DNA from: CALJFL01 sp047633055 | GTDB taxonomy: Bacteria; Pseudomonadota; Gammaproteobacteria; Pseudomonadales; Halieaceae | Direction: 5' to 3' | Length of the DNA: 64,000 bases | NCBI GenBank assembly: GCA_047633055.1 | Contig: JBLIEI010000013.1 | Location: 1-64,000, forward strand | Shown: positions 17,463 to 26,041 of the stretch, in pieces | Layout: every line of letters begins with the position of its first letter | Position numbering within the stretch: position 1 is the stretch's first letter | The notes under the pieces: generated by a model | Databases searched by the model: none | Told to the model about the DNA's origin: nothing | What the model saw: the letters and a program-made list of their open reading frames with translations, nothing else | Position numbers and translations under genes: made by a program

Positions 17463-18716
17463 ATGACAAACAGCATGAAAAAAATTACCCGCACCGACTG
17501 TCAAGCTTCAGATGCAGCGGATCCGCTAGCAGACTTCCGGGACGAATTTTCGCTGCCCGAAGGCATGGTTTACCTCGATGGAAACTCGCTGGGCGTAAAA
17601 CCTAAAGCGGCGCTAGCCAGAGTCCACGAAGTGGTTGAGCGAGAGTGGGGTGAGGACTTGATCAAGAGCTGGAACCAGGCGGGCTGGTGGGACTTGCCGC
17701 TGGTGCTCGGCGACAAAATTGCCCGCCTGACAGGTGCTGACTCCGGTGAAATCGTGGTCACCGACTCTACTGGCATTAATATTTACAAAGCCTTGGCAGC
17801 GGCGCTGGCTCTGGTTCCCGACAGGCGCGTTATTGTGATGGAGGGCAGTAACTTCCCGACCAACAACTACATGGGGCAGGGCCTGGTTGAGCAGCTGGGT
17901 GATGGCTACGAAATTCGATTTGTAGAAGAAGATGGACTGGCAGCGGCAGTCGACGAAACTGTGGCGGTGGTATGTCTCACTCAGGTGCACTACAAGTCGG
18001 GCCGAGTTCTGGATATGGCGGCTATTACTGCCGCTACCCAGGCTGTCGGGGCGATATCCATTTGGGATCTGTGTCACAGCGTCGGCGCGTTGGGGGTTGA
18101 GCTCAACGCTTGCAATGTCGACTTTGCGGTGGGCTGCACCTACAAATATTTGAACGGCGGTCCCGGCAGCCCCGCATTTATTTACATGGCAAAGCGCCAT
18201 CAGGGCAGGGTTCAACAGCCGTTAACCGGTTGGTGGGGCCACGCGGCGCCGTTTACATTCGAAAGAGACTACCGGCCGGCGACAGATATTCGTCAAATGT
18301 TAAGTGGTACTCAGGGAATATTGAGTCTGGCGGTCACTGAGGTTGGTCTGGATATGTTCCTGCGCGCCGATATGATTCAGATTCGGGAGAAATCCAAGGC
18401 ACTTACGGACTTGTTTATCAGTTTGATCGATCAACGATGTTCGTTGTATGGCTTTGGCTTGGTGAGCCCCCGGAACGCGCAATTACGCGGCAGCCAGGTT
18501 TCTTTGAATCACGAGCAGGGCTACGCCATTATGCAGGCCCTGATTGCCCGCAATGTGATCGGTGATTTTCGTGCCCCTCAGAACATGCGATTTGGATTTG
18601 CGCCTTTGTACATAGGTTATACAGACGTTTGGGACGCTGTCGAGCAGCTGGTTCAAATTATGGACACGGAAGAGTGGCGGCGCGAGGAATTCAGTCAGCG
18701 CAGTGCAGTAACCTGA
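17463..18716 (+). CDS. kynU: Kynureninase
   Basis: 417 residues, the usual length. It is a PLP enzyme of the aminotransferase class V fold that cleaves kynurenine to anthranilate and alanine in tryptophan breakdown. Family hallmarks are YLDGNSLG near 37-44, GSNFPTNNY near 128-136, WDLCHS near 201-206, and the PLP lysine in CTYKYLNGGPG (Lys228), followed by GWWGH. The other kynurenine-pathway genes (tryptophan dioxygenase, kynurenine formamidase) are not in the window, so this is an isolated member. The ATG at 17463 has no strong RBS; an in-frame ATG four codons later is also possible. Confidence 0.93.
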   Translation: MTNSMKKITRTDCQASDAADPLADFRDEFSLPEGMVYLDGNSLGVKPKAALARVHEVVEREWGEDLIKSWNQAGWWDLPLVLGDKIARLTGADSGEIVVTDSTGINIYKALAAALALVPDRRVIVMEGSNFPTNNYMGQGLVEQLGDGYEIRFVEEDGLAAAVDETVAVVCLTQVHYKSGRVLDMAAITAATQAVGAISIWDLCHSVGALGVELNACNVDFAVGCTYKYLNGGPGSPAFIYMAKRHQGRVQQPLTGWWGHAAPFTFERDYRPATDIRQMLSGTQGILSLAVTEVGLDMFLRADMIQIREKSKALTDLFISLIDQRCSLYGFGLVSPRNAQLRGSQVSLNHEQGYAIMQALIARNVIGDFRAPQNMRFGFAPLYIGYTDVWDAVEQLVQIMDTEEWRREEFSQRSAVT

Positions 18717-18853
18717 GATCTAATACGTCAGTGTCGGAGCGTCCCCTTGAGGGCTCATGAGCGCGCCAGAGCCCGTGCAAATCGACCGCGGGCGTGCCAA
18801 AATGCGCGTCGATTGACAAAAAGACGCTCGCTGCGTCAAACCACTATCCGCCG

Positions 18854-20263
18854 ATGATGAATAACTGCCAGTTAAAACGTTCCCTGAAGAAAGCTGCAAA
18901 TTATGAAGAATGGCTCGCTGCCGCTCGAGCCTACGATGAAAGCACTGGCCTGGACCGCTGGCGCCGCAAAGACGCGACTCGGCAGTACGATCATGTCTCA
19001 ATACGTATTCGCCTGGATCGGCTCCAGAGCCTGAAGGCCAGGCACGATATGAAGGGGCTTTTGTATACGCTCAATGAAGGCATTCACGGCAATATGGGCG
19101 GTATGGGAAAGTCCGGGCTGTACGGATATGCGCTGTCAGGCACCAAACATTTGGTAGAAAATTACATCGAGGAAATCGCCGATACCCTTGATGTACTGGC
19201 AAACGATACCAGTGGTGATATCGACGATGAAGAGAAGCTAGACTTTTTCCGGCGCGCCAGTCATTGCTTCGGGCGTTCAGCATTCATGATGAGCGGGTCT
19301 GGTTCACTGTTGTTCTTTCATATAGGCGTGATTCGGGCTTTGGCCGCAGCAAATTTATTACCAACCATTCTGTCTGGATCCAGTGGCGGAGCTCTGGTGG
19401 GTAGTATTGTTGCGACCCATCATGACGAGCAGTTGTCGGAGTTATTACAGCCCGAGTATTTTCTCAATCATATTCCGAAAGAAAGTAAAAAGCTCACGCT
19501 GGCGGACGTCGCTGAACTGGAAGAAACGGTAGAGCAATACATTCCCGACTTGACCTTCCAGCAGGCCTTCGTCAAAACGGGTCGCGCAATGAACGTCTCA
19601 GTTGCACCGGCTGAAGCCCATCAGACCTCACGCTTACTCAATGCCACCACGTCCCCCAGCGTACTGATACGCAGTGCAGTTATGGCCTCTGCAGCGGTTC
19701 CTGGCATATTCCCGCCAGTGACATTGCAAGCTTTGGACAGCCACGGTGATTTGAAGGAATATCTACCTTCGCGTAAGTGGGTGGACGGTTCGGTTAGCGA
19801 CGATTTGCCGGCGAAACGATTGTCGCGTCTTTACGGGGTTAACCATTACGTAGTTAGCCAAACCAACCCTCACGTGATTCCATTTGTATCTGACGGGCAT
19901 CGCAAGGCAACTGCCGTTGGGTTGCTGACTGAAGCTGGGCGGCGATCTACGAGAGAGTGGTTTAATGCGCTAACGATGATCGCCGACAAAGTGGACAGAA
20001 AAGGTGGCAGAATCTCTCAGACCAATAGTTTAATCCGCTCTATTATCAATCAGGATTACGTAGGCGATATCAATATTTTGCCCGATTACAAATTTCAGAA
20101 TCCGCTTAAGCTGCTATCCTTTCCAGGGGAAAAGCAAATGTATCGGCTGATAGAGTCTGGCGAGCGCAGCACCTGGCCTAAACTGGAAATGATTCGGTTG
20201 CAGACTCGAATCAGCCGAAAGCTCGACGCCATCCTGGTGACTTATGGTGATAAGGCTAGCTAG
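18854..20263 (+). CDS. Patatin-like phospholipase with N-terminal DUF3336-type region
   Basis: About 469 residues. The N-terminal 140 residues (YEEWLAAARAYDE, RRKD) resemble DUF3336, the module in front of patatin domains in TGL-type triacylglycerol lipases. The patatin domain follows: the oxyanion loop GSGSLLFFHIG near 148-158, the nucleophile elbow GSSGGA near 174-179, and the catalytic Asp in WVDGSVSDD near 309-317, completing the Ser-Asp dyad. No signal peptide is seen. I chose the ATG at 18854, next to a second ATG, over the GTG at 18794, because the preceding 20 residues do not look like family sequence; neither has a strong RBS. It probably releases fatty acids from membrane or storage lipid. 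Confidence 0.87.
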   Translation: MMNNCQLKRSLKKAANYEEWLAAARAYDESTGLDRWRRKDATRQYDHVSIRIRLDRLQSLKARHDMKGLLYTLNEGIHGNMGGMGKSGLYGYALSGTKHLVENYIEEIADTLDVLANDTSGDIDDEEKLDFFRRASHCFGRSAFMMSGSGSLLFFHIGVIRALAAANLLPTILSGSSGGALVGSIVATHHDEQLSELLQPEYFLNHIPKESKKLTLADVAELEETVEQYIPDLTFQQAFVKTGRAMNVSVAPAEAHQTSRLLNATTSPSVLIRSAVMASAAVPGIFPPVTLQALDSHGDLKEYLPSRKWVDGSVSDDLPAKRLSRLYGVNHYVVSQTNPHVIPFVSDGHRKATAVGLLTEAGRRSTREWFNALTMIADKVDRKGGRISQTNSLIRSIINQDYVGDINILPDYKFQNPLKLLSFPGEKQMYRLIESGERSTWPKLEMIRLQTRISRKLDAILVTYGDKAS

Positions 20264-20275
20264 TCAGGCAAGAAT

Positions 20276-21373
20276 TTATAAGCCCTTGCTAGTTCGAATG
20301 ATCTTGTCGGAACCCGTCGGTAGGGTGAATGAAGTGCCATCCTTGCCCACCGTATAATCCGCAAATATATCCTCTGCGCCGTCCAGGAATAACGTTTCCT
20401 GGCCAGGAAACATAATGGGCGGAACAATATGATAGTAAAGCAGGTGACCAACGTCTGCGTCTCTGGCAGTCTCGGCGGCCTCTGCCGGGCTGGTGTGGTA
20501 GTCCAGTACATCGTGAAAAACTTTGGCCAGAATATCATCACCGTTTTTACTTGCCGCTTGGTGCATCATGGTGAGTAAATTGGGTGCCAGCGCCTCATGC
20601 ACCAACAAATCTACTCCTGTTGCAAACTTCTCAATGTTAGGCAATTTCACGGTGTCACCGGTAATGAGTAGCGAGCGATCTTTGTAGGTGAATCGATAGC
20701 CAACCGCCGGCGAGACGGGTGCGTGACTCACAGCCAGCGCCTCAACTTTAAAGTTGCCGTCATCAACTAGCGTTACTAGTTCACCTATTTTGGGCTGTTT
20801 GAAAGGCATCGCTTTCATGCCAGCGCCACGCCGTGGCGCAACAGTGTCGCCGTGATGGGCATGGCGGTATCCAGCATCAAAGTCGTAAGCGGCGTTAAAC
20901 CCTTTCACCACTTTCCCCAGACCCTCTGGCCCATACACCGGTAAGGGTGCTGTGTGGCCAGCGCTTACCCAGCGAATAGTGGCCATTTCCCCCAGGCCGT
21001 CGATATGGTCTGAGTGGAAGTGGGTGAGAAACACAGCCTCGATGCTCCCGGCGGCATAGCCCATCCGCCCCAGGTTTCGCAGGCCGTCGGTGCCGGCATC
21101 GACGACGAACAGACGCTTCCCCGCGATCACGGCAACACAGGGGCCTGAGGCATGAGGTGCGGGCATCGGGCCGCCCGCGCCGCACAGAGCCAGGTGAAGC
21201 CCGTCTTCCATTGTATCGGTGATGTCCATGCCCAGACGCGCTTCTAGCCCCTTGGCCATAATTTTTTCAGCAATGGTGGCGCGCTGGTTGTAGCTCAGCA
21301 GACCGACTAGGACAAGGACTGTGAGAATGATGACTGGCTTTTTAATAACGGTTTCCCCGAACACAGATTTCAT
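20276..21373 (-). CDS. Membrane-anchored metallo-beta-lactamase-fold hydrolase
   Basis: About 365 residues. An N-terminal hydrophobic helix (about 11-27, KKPVIILTVLVLVGLLS) acts as signal or anchor. The metallo-beta-lactamase domain has THFHSDHIDG near 115-124, a SHAPVSPAVGYRF segment, ITGDT near 222-226 for the bridging Asp and YYHIVPP for the last His. This layout resembles the RNase Z/arylsulfatase-AtsA branch. The ATG at 21373 is chosen because it starts just before the hydrophobic helix; longer in-frame starts would reach over the operator at 21398. It is divergent from the nitronate monooxygenase-like gene and converges on the patatin gene. The substrate is unknown. Confidence 0.82.
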   Translation of the reverse strand: MKSVFGETVIKKPVIILTVLVLVGLLSYNQRATIAEKIMAKGLEARLGMDITDTMEDGLHLALCGAGGPMPAPHASGPCVAVIAGKRLFVVDAGTDGLRNLGRMGYAAGSIEAVFLTHFHSDHIDGLGEMATIRWVSAGHTAPLPVYGPEGLGKVVKGFNAAYDFDAGYRHAHHGDTVAPRRGAGMKAMPFKQPKIGELVTLVDDGNFKVEALAVSHAPVSPAVGYRFTYKDRSLLITGDTVKLPNIEKFATGVDLLVHEALAPNLLTMMHQAASKNGDDILAKVFHDVLDYHTSPAEAAETARDADVGHLLYYHIVPPIMFPGQETLFLDGAEDIFADYTVGKDGTSFTLPTGSDKIIRTSKGL

Positions 21374-21397
21374 GATTTTCGTCGCATAGTCACATAA

Positions 21398-21414
21398 TGG
21401 CGCTATTTGTGTCA
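21398..21414 (+). promoter_or_regulatory. Operator candidate TGGCG-N7-TGTCA between metallo-hydrolase and NMO-like genes
   Basis: One change from the TGGCA-N7-TGTCA consensus, with conserved CATAA before and ATA after. It lies 24 bases upstream of the metallo-hydrolase start (minus strand) and 119 bases upstream of the flavoprotein start (plus strand), so it could control both. Confidence 0.62.
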
Positions 21415-21533
21415 ATAGTTTCCGGTGATGCTGCTTTTTGAAGAGCGCAATCATATTGTCGTGCTACTTGCAGATACTGTTGTCGAGGCTATGCTGTTCC
21501 TCTTCTGAATCTAAAACCCAAAAGAGTACTGCA

Positions 21534-22484
21534 ATGATGGCTATACCTATCCGCAACCGTATCACTGAAATGACGGGCACCGATTACCCCATTATCCAGG
21601 CGCCTATGGGCTGGATCGCACGTGCCCAATTAGCTTCTGCGGTAAGTAATGCTGGTGGCATGGGTATTATCGAAACGTCCTCCGGGGAGTTTGACAATAT
21701 CAAAGCCGAAGTCGCGAAAATGCGCGAACTCACCGATAAGCCCTTTGGCATGAACGTCGCACTGTCCTATGTAAAAGGCTCCAATGTTATCGATTTTGTG
21801 ATCGAGCAGGGAATCAAGTTCGTGACGACCTCCTCGGGCAGTCCCAAGGTATGCACCGAGGCCTTCCAGCAGGCAGGTATTAAAGTCTTCCACGTCGTGC
21901 CAACACTGGAAATGGCAATGAAAGCGATTGATGCCGGTGTCGACGGTCTGATTGTAGAAGGAGGTGAGGGCGGCGGATTTAAGAATCCCAGTCCAGTATC
22001 TACCATGGTACTGCTGCCGCTGATTCGCTCGCGGGTTGATGTGCCCATTATCGCAGCCGGTGGCATGTGTGATGGGCTCTCTATGGCGGGTGCCTTCGCT
22101 ATGGGTGCGGAGGGCGTGCAAATGGGCACTCGCATGCTGGCGTGTTCCGATTCGCCGGTACACAATAACTGGAAGCAGGCGGTGGTGGATACGGCTGCCA
22201 CTGGCACTGTTTTTCTGAACCAGGAATCTCGACCGGCGCTGCGCGCGCTGCGTACCGATCGTACTAGCAGGTTGGCGACTCTGGGTAAATTCGACATCAC
22301 CGAACACATGGCTAATTTACAGGATCTGTACTTTAGCGGTGATATGGAGGCGGCCATCCCCCTGTCCGGGCAGGTTGCGGGGCGTATTGACGACATTAAA
22401 AGTGCGCAGGATGTGGTGTCGGAGACTATGTCTGAATTTCACGCAATAATGCAGCAGCTAGCGGACCAATACGCCGCCGGTTAA
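21534..22484 (+). CDS. Nitronate monooxygenase / 2-nitropropane dioxygenase-like flavoprotein
   Basis: 316 residues, a TIM-barrel FMN enzyme. Seen are YPIIQAPMGW near 17-26 for the first strand, GFGMNVALS-like strand, EGGEGGGF near 141-148, the AAGGM phosphate-binding loop near 173-177 and MGAEGVQMGTR near 188-198. Enzymes of this family oxidise nitronates, but many members in degradative clusters act as enoyl reductases or other FMN oxidoreductases, so the reaction is open. AAAGAG lies 8 bases before the first of two adjacent ATGs. The operator at 21398 suggests coregulation with the GST genes. Confidence 0.87.
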   Translation: MMAIPIRNRITEMTGTDYPIIQAPMGWIARAQLASAVSNAGGMGIIETSSGEFDNIKAEVAKMRELTDKPFGMNVALSYVKGSNVIDFVIEQGIKFVTTSSGSPKVCTEAFQQAGIKVFHVVPTLEMAMKAIDAGVDGLIVEGGEGGGFKNPSPVSTMVLLPLIRSRVDVPIIAAGGMCDGLSMAGAFAMGAEGVQMGTRMLACSDSPVHNNWKQAVVDTAATGTVFLNQESRPALRALRTDRTSRLATLGKFDITEHMANLQDLYFSGDMEAAIPLSGQVAGRIDDIKSAQDVVSETMSEFHAIMQQLADQYAAG

Positions 22485-22513
22485 ATCCGGCAAGAGATGG
22501 TTGTGCCTTTGTA

Positions 22514-23710
22514 TTATGCAGATGTGTTTAGGGCAAAATTTTCGTCGCTTAACGCTTTATTTACCAGGTGCAAACGCTGCTGCTGAACGCTGCTCAGCTT
22601 GACCCAGGCCTCGCAGATATCCTGCCATACTGGCACTTGAAAACTTTTCACCACAGAACGAAAAGGCATGCCCAGTAGTTCGCCGTTGTACAAGGCCTCG
22701 CCTTTGTCGAAGGCCGCCTCGTTGAACAACGTCTTGCCCTCATCCACTGCCGCCTGATAAGCGCGAAAGTTCTGCTGCATTAGTGGTGTGAAGGTATCGC
22801 TGATAATGGTGATTAATGGTGTGAGGTGTTCGCTCAGGTATAACTCTCCGCTGCTACTCTGATGGCCGCCATCACGAATGTTGCACAGCCAACGGAAGGT
22901 CAGCGGTGCAACGTCCTCCAGAATTTCTGCAGCCCGACCGTCGATCAGATTCATGCTTAGTTGCCCGTAGGCACTGGCATCCGCCAATGTGAAGCGGTCG
23001 CCTAGCAGAAAAGGTTGTTGCGCCAGGAGTTCTTCCATGGCGCTGAGATATTTGCGCCAGGCGGAATCAAGTAGAGCGTGTGTAGGCGGGAACCCCTCTC
23101 TTGCTGGTGGTGTTAGGTGCTCATCCAAGCCGATATCAATGTCCGGTGACGCGACGCTGAACAAATAGGGGCAGCGCCTTACCTGGCGCCTTGGCAACGC
23201 CTTGGCCATGTGCTTGCGTCGCCACAGCAGCACCTTGCGCATCTCTTTGCTGGTGACTTCTCCCATGCAGTTGGTCGTGGCAGAGACCACCCAGCGATTG
23301 TGGTGCACCATGTACAGGCCAAACTCATCGAAGGCTTCATCGATCAGTTGACAGACAAATCGCTGATCTGCCTGCTCGGGTAGTAAGGGGAGTCTGGGTT
23401 TACCTAACTGGTCGAGATGGTAAGCCAGACCGCTGGAATCATAGAAAAAACGCTCCCCGTCGAAGCTGTAATACGGCACTTCGGGGTATTCGTCCAGGCC
23501 TTCAACGCGCTGTGGGAACCTTTGTATTGATTGGGCTCGTTGTGCACGCCGCAGTCGGAACCCGGTGCTAACGGCCTCCAGAAACCCTGTCTGGTCTGGG
23601 CAGCGCTGCCAGCTCAACTGGGCATGGTCAGCGATAGCCTGCATCTTCAGCTGATAGGGGGAGGCGATCACTCCCCAAAAGGTAATGTCTTTGGGCTGCA
23701 TATCTGGCAT
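22514..23710 (-). CDS. Glutathione S-transferase-like protein 3
   Basis: 398 residues, the largest of the three intact GST-like proteins here. The thioredoxin-like domain opens with FWGVIASPYQLKM near 10-22, has an insertion rich in Arg and Gln (about 50-70), and ends with YDSSGLAYHLDQLG. The helical domain contains PFLLGDRFTLADASAYGQL near 241-259, the GST N-cap, and a long C-terminal extension like its paralogues. It starts 3 bases after the enoyl-CoA hydratase stop, so the two form an operon whose promoter has an operator copy. This pairing suggests the GST acts on an intermediate of a CoA-linked pathway (inference). Confidence 0.82.
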   Translation of the reverse strand: MPDMQPKDITFWGVIASPYQLKMQAIADHAQLSWQRCPDQTGFLEAVSTGFRLRRAQRAQSIQRFPQRVEGLDEYPEVPYYSFDGERFFYDSSGLAYHLDQLGKPRLPLLPEQADQRFVCQLIDEAFDEFGLYMVHHNRWVVSATTNCMGEVTSKEMRKVLLWRRKHMAKALPRRQVRRCPYLFSVASPDIDIGLDEHLTPPAREGFPPTHALLDSAWRKYLSAMEELLAQQPFLLGDRFTLADASAYGQLSMNLIDGRAAEILEDVAPLTFRWLCNIRDGGHQSSSGELYLSEHLTPLITIISDTFTPLMQQNFRAYQAAVDEGKTLFNEAAFDKGEALYNGELLGMPFRSVVKSFQVPVWQDICEAWVKLSSVQQQRLHLVNKALSDENFALNTSA

Positions 23711-23713
23711 GTG

Positions 23714-24388
23714 TCAGCGCTTGCTTACTTCAGCCAGACTATTTTTCATGGCCACCAGCGTGTGCTGGCGGATCGAAAGTTTGTTGATGCCGTACTGTCC
23801 CTGGGGAAGTTGCGCCAACTGTTCAGCGACCTCTTGAGCCCTAGCTTGCAGTTCCGCAGGATCTACCACCTCGTCCAAAAAGCCCGCCTCCACTGCCTCC
23901 TCCGGATTGTAGATTTCGGCCTGTAATGCGACCCGCGTCATGTGCTGTCTGGAGATCCTCGAGGCGGTCAGTTCAACCAGAATAGGGGGCAATTCCATGC
24001 CTATGGCCGTTTCCGGGAGCCTTAATTTGAAATCACCCCGGCAGCCAATTCGGGTATCACAGGTCATTGTAATAAACGCACCCATGGCGACACAGTGGCC
24101 GGTGCAAGCAGCTATCAGCGGCAGCGGGAAGCTATATAACCTTATCAACAGCTCAAAACCACGCGTTACCATTGTCAGCCCTGCCTCCGGACCCTTTTTG
24201 AGCTCTCCCAGATCAAAGCCACCTGAAAACATGCCTTCCCTGCCGCGTATGATAACCGCGGAAACCTGTTCTTCCTGGGCCCGGTCGAGACCGGCAGTCA
24301 TGCTGTCCAGGAATGTATGTCCTACAGCGTTGGCTTTGCCATCGTCGAAAGTGAGGGTGGCGACATTGTTGTGCAATTCGAAATTCAT
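23714..24388 (-). CDS. Enoyl-CoA hydratase/isomerase (crotonase family)
   Basis: 224 residues, slightly short for a crotonase. The fold is clear: the CoA-binding/oxyanion segment MFSGGFDLGEL near 53-63, and the second oxyanion segment HCVAMGAFITMTCDTRIG near 96-113. At the positions of the two catalytic glutamates of true hydratases I see Gly/Ala-rich sequence and LPETAIGM, so only the second acidic residue seems kept; isomerase or another crotonase reaction is possible. It is the first gene of an operon with GST-like protein 3 and has the operator copy at 24415 in its promoter. Confidence 0.87.
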   Translation of the reverse strand: MNFELHNNVATLTFDDGKANAVGHTFLDSMTAGLDRAQEEQVSAVIIRGREGMFSGGFDLGELKKGPEAGLTMVTRGFELLIRLYSFPLPLIAACTGHCVAMGAFITMTCDTRIGCRGDFKLRLPETAIGMELPPILVELTASRISRQHMTRVALQAEIYNPEEAVEAGFLDEVVDPAELQARAQEVAEQLAQLPQGQYGINKLSIRQHTLVAMKNSLAEVSKR

Positions 24389-24414
24389 TTAGGGCTGCTC
24401 GGCTTGGTTTTTAA

Positions 24415-24431
24415 TGGCAATTATACTGTCA
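24415..24431 (+). promoter_or_regulatory. Operator candidate TGGCA-N7-TGTCA, upstream of the enoyl-CoA hydratase operon
   Basis: Exact copy of the consensus arms and spacing, preceded by TTAA and followed by TT. It lies 26 bases upstream of the hydratase start codon on the minus strand and 62 bases before the decayed GST gene on the plus strand. Confidence 0.65.
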
Positions 24432-24493
24432 TTGAAGTCTAGACCGCGCAAGGCGCTTGGCAGAAACTTGTGCGCGTAAGACTTGGTCAGCCT

Positions 24494-25252
24494 ATGGATA
24501 TTGATGCTCTACAACCGATCACAATCTATGGATCCAACGCTTCTTACTTTACTGGCAAGTTAGAAAATTACTTTTGCGTGAAGGGAATACCCTGCACGCT
24601 CACGCCGATGAATGGCTGTGGCGCCCGGCGATGGTATCACCGAAGATAATCTACAAGGTGTAGAGCAAATATATTTGCGAACCTTGCAGTAGTTACAAGC
24701 TATATTTCAAGTTCGCCCTGTTGTGCTTGGTGAACGCCCCAGTCTTGCTGATATCGCGCTGTCGGGTCCCTTTTTCCGACATTTCGCATTCGATCCGATT
24801 CCCTTGGAGATTTTACGGCAGCAGGCACCGGCGTACTTGAGTGGGTGGCGCGATTGTGGAACACGCAACTAGCCCAGTGCAGTGGCTCATGGTCAGAAGG
24901 TTTGCCCAGTGACCTGGCACCCATATTGGATGAAACAGGTACCTGCTACCGGCCGTATCTATGCGCTAATGTTGATGCGGTAGCGGCGGGCAAGAAACGA
25001 TTTGAAGTCGAGGTAGGCATAGTGGTGTATCGCAAGGCACGCTATTCGCGTTATCGAGTATGGTGATTGCATGAAATGTGTGATCACTACCTCGCGCTGC
25101 CCGATAATGCGCAGACTACTGTTAGGGTATTGCCGGAAAAACACGGCTGTTGGCGATCCCTGTGGCACCATCAATTTTTACCTTTATTAGCGGGGCAGGA
25201 GCAGGGTCTTCCTTTCAGCGGCTCGACGAAGATGATTGGTGCAAATGAATAG
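24494..25252 (+). pseudogene. Decayed glutathione S-transferase-like gene (remnant 2)
   Basis: An ATG at 24494 opens 50 codons of clear GST N-terminus (ITIYGSNASYFTGKLENY, then GIPCTLTP) that stop at 24650. About 75 bases later the C domain resumes (LGERPSLADIALSGPFF near 24724-24775), then shifts frame to VARLWNTQ and later to a YRVWCMKC helix like the end of the intact paralogues. At least one stop, several frameshifts and a missing middle (most of the helical domain) make it non-functional. Its arrangement, divergent from the enoyl-CoA hydratase operon across an operator copy, suggests it was once part of the same regulon. Confidence 0.78.
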
Positions 25253-25393
25253 CGCAATACGTAAGCGACGAGTCGAAACACGAAACTCGTTCAGTAAATA
25301 TTGCTGCTCTGGCGCTGTTCAAAAGCGAAGCCCGTCAGTACACTGCTGTGCACAACATCCCCGATTGAGCTCGCGCTGATCGGATAAACCTGT

Positions 25394-26002
25394 ATGAGGA
25401 CGCCAATAGTGGACGACGGACAAGCCCCCAAGCGGCTGATCATTGGCATCAGTGGAGCCTCGGGCATTATTTACGGTGTACGTTTGCTGGAGTTGTTGCG
25501 TGCTACTGAGGTAGAGACCCACCTGATCGTTAGCAAGGCGGCCAGACTGACTCTTGAGTATGAAACTGACTATAAACTTGCCGACCTGAAAGCGCTGGCA
25601 GATCACAATTACGGTATCGACGACATTGGTGCTGCGCTGGCCAGTGGTTCTTTTAAAACAGCCGGGATGATCGTTGCCCCGTGCTCTGCTAAAACGTTGT
25701 CTGAAATATCGAACTCGGCAACGTCTAATCTTTTAACCCGTGCGGCAGATGTGGTTTTAAAGGAGCGGCGTCGACTGGTATTGATGGTCAGAGAGACACC
25801 GCTGCATCTCGGTCACATTCGTGCTATGGCTCAGGTAACGGAAATGGGTGCCATCGTAGCGCCGCCTATGCCCGCCTTTTATGCCATGCCTGAATCTTTG
25901 GACGAAATGATAAATCACACTGTTGGCAGGGTGATGGATTTATTTGATATTGATCTGGGTACTGTCCACCGCTGGAAAGAGGATAACCCTGAAGCGAAGT
26001 AG
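25394..26002 (+). CDS. ubiX: UbiX-type flavin prenyltransferase
   Basis: 202 residues. It joins a dimethylallyl group to FMN to make prenyl-FMN, the cofactor of UbiD-type decarboxylases. Seen are IIGISGASGIIYGVRLLE near 16-33 for FMN phosphate, IVAPCSAKTLSEIS near 92-105, and VLMVRETPLHLGHIRAM near 128-144 with the conserved Arg-Glu-Thr. No ubiD gene is in the window, so the partner lies elsewhere. The first 13 residues precede the fold; the ATG at 25394 is the only reasonable start. It lies in a short space between the decayed GST gene and the TonB receptor, which is on the other strand. Confidence 0.93.
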   Translation: MRTPIVDDGQAPKRLIIGISGASGIIYGVRLLELLRATEVETHLIVSKAARLTLEYETDYKLADLKALADHNYGIDDIGAALASGSFKTAGMIVAPCSAKTLSEISNSATSNLLTRAADVVLKERRRLVLMVRETPLHLGHIRAMAQVTEMGAIVAPPMPAFYAMPESLDEMINHTVGRVMDLFDIDLGTVHRWKEDNPEAK

Positions 26003-26016
26003 AAATCTCGCTTCGG
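25989..26016. terminator. Weak bidirectional hairpin between ubiX and the TonB receptor
   Basis: Seven-base perfect arms GAAGCGA/TCGCTTC (25991-25997, 26008-26014), extended by a wobble and a C-G pair, with a 10-base loop that includes the ubiX stop codon. There is no T run on either strand, so termination is uncertain. Confidence 0.35.
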
Positions 26017-26041
26017 AGTTACCAAACACTACAGAGTCGAC

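Noticed and set aside
17613..18215. 200-codon open frame antisense to kynureninase
   Set aside because: Kynureninase is unmistakable on the plus strand; the antisense frame is a by-product.
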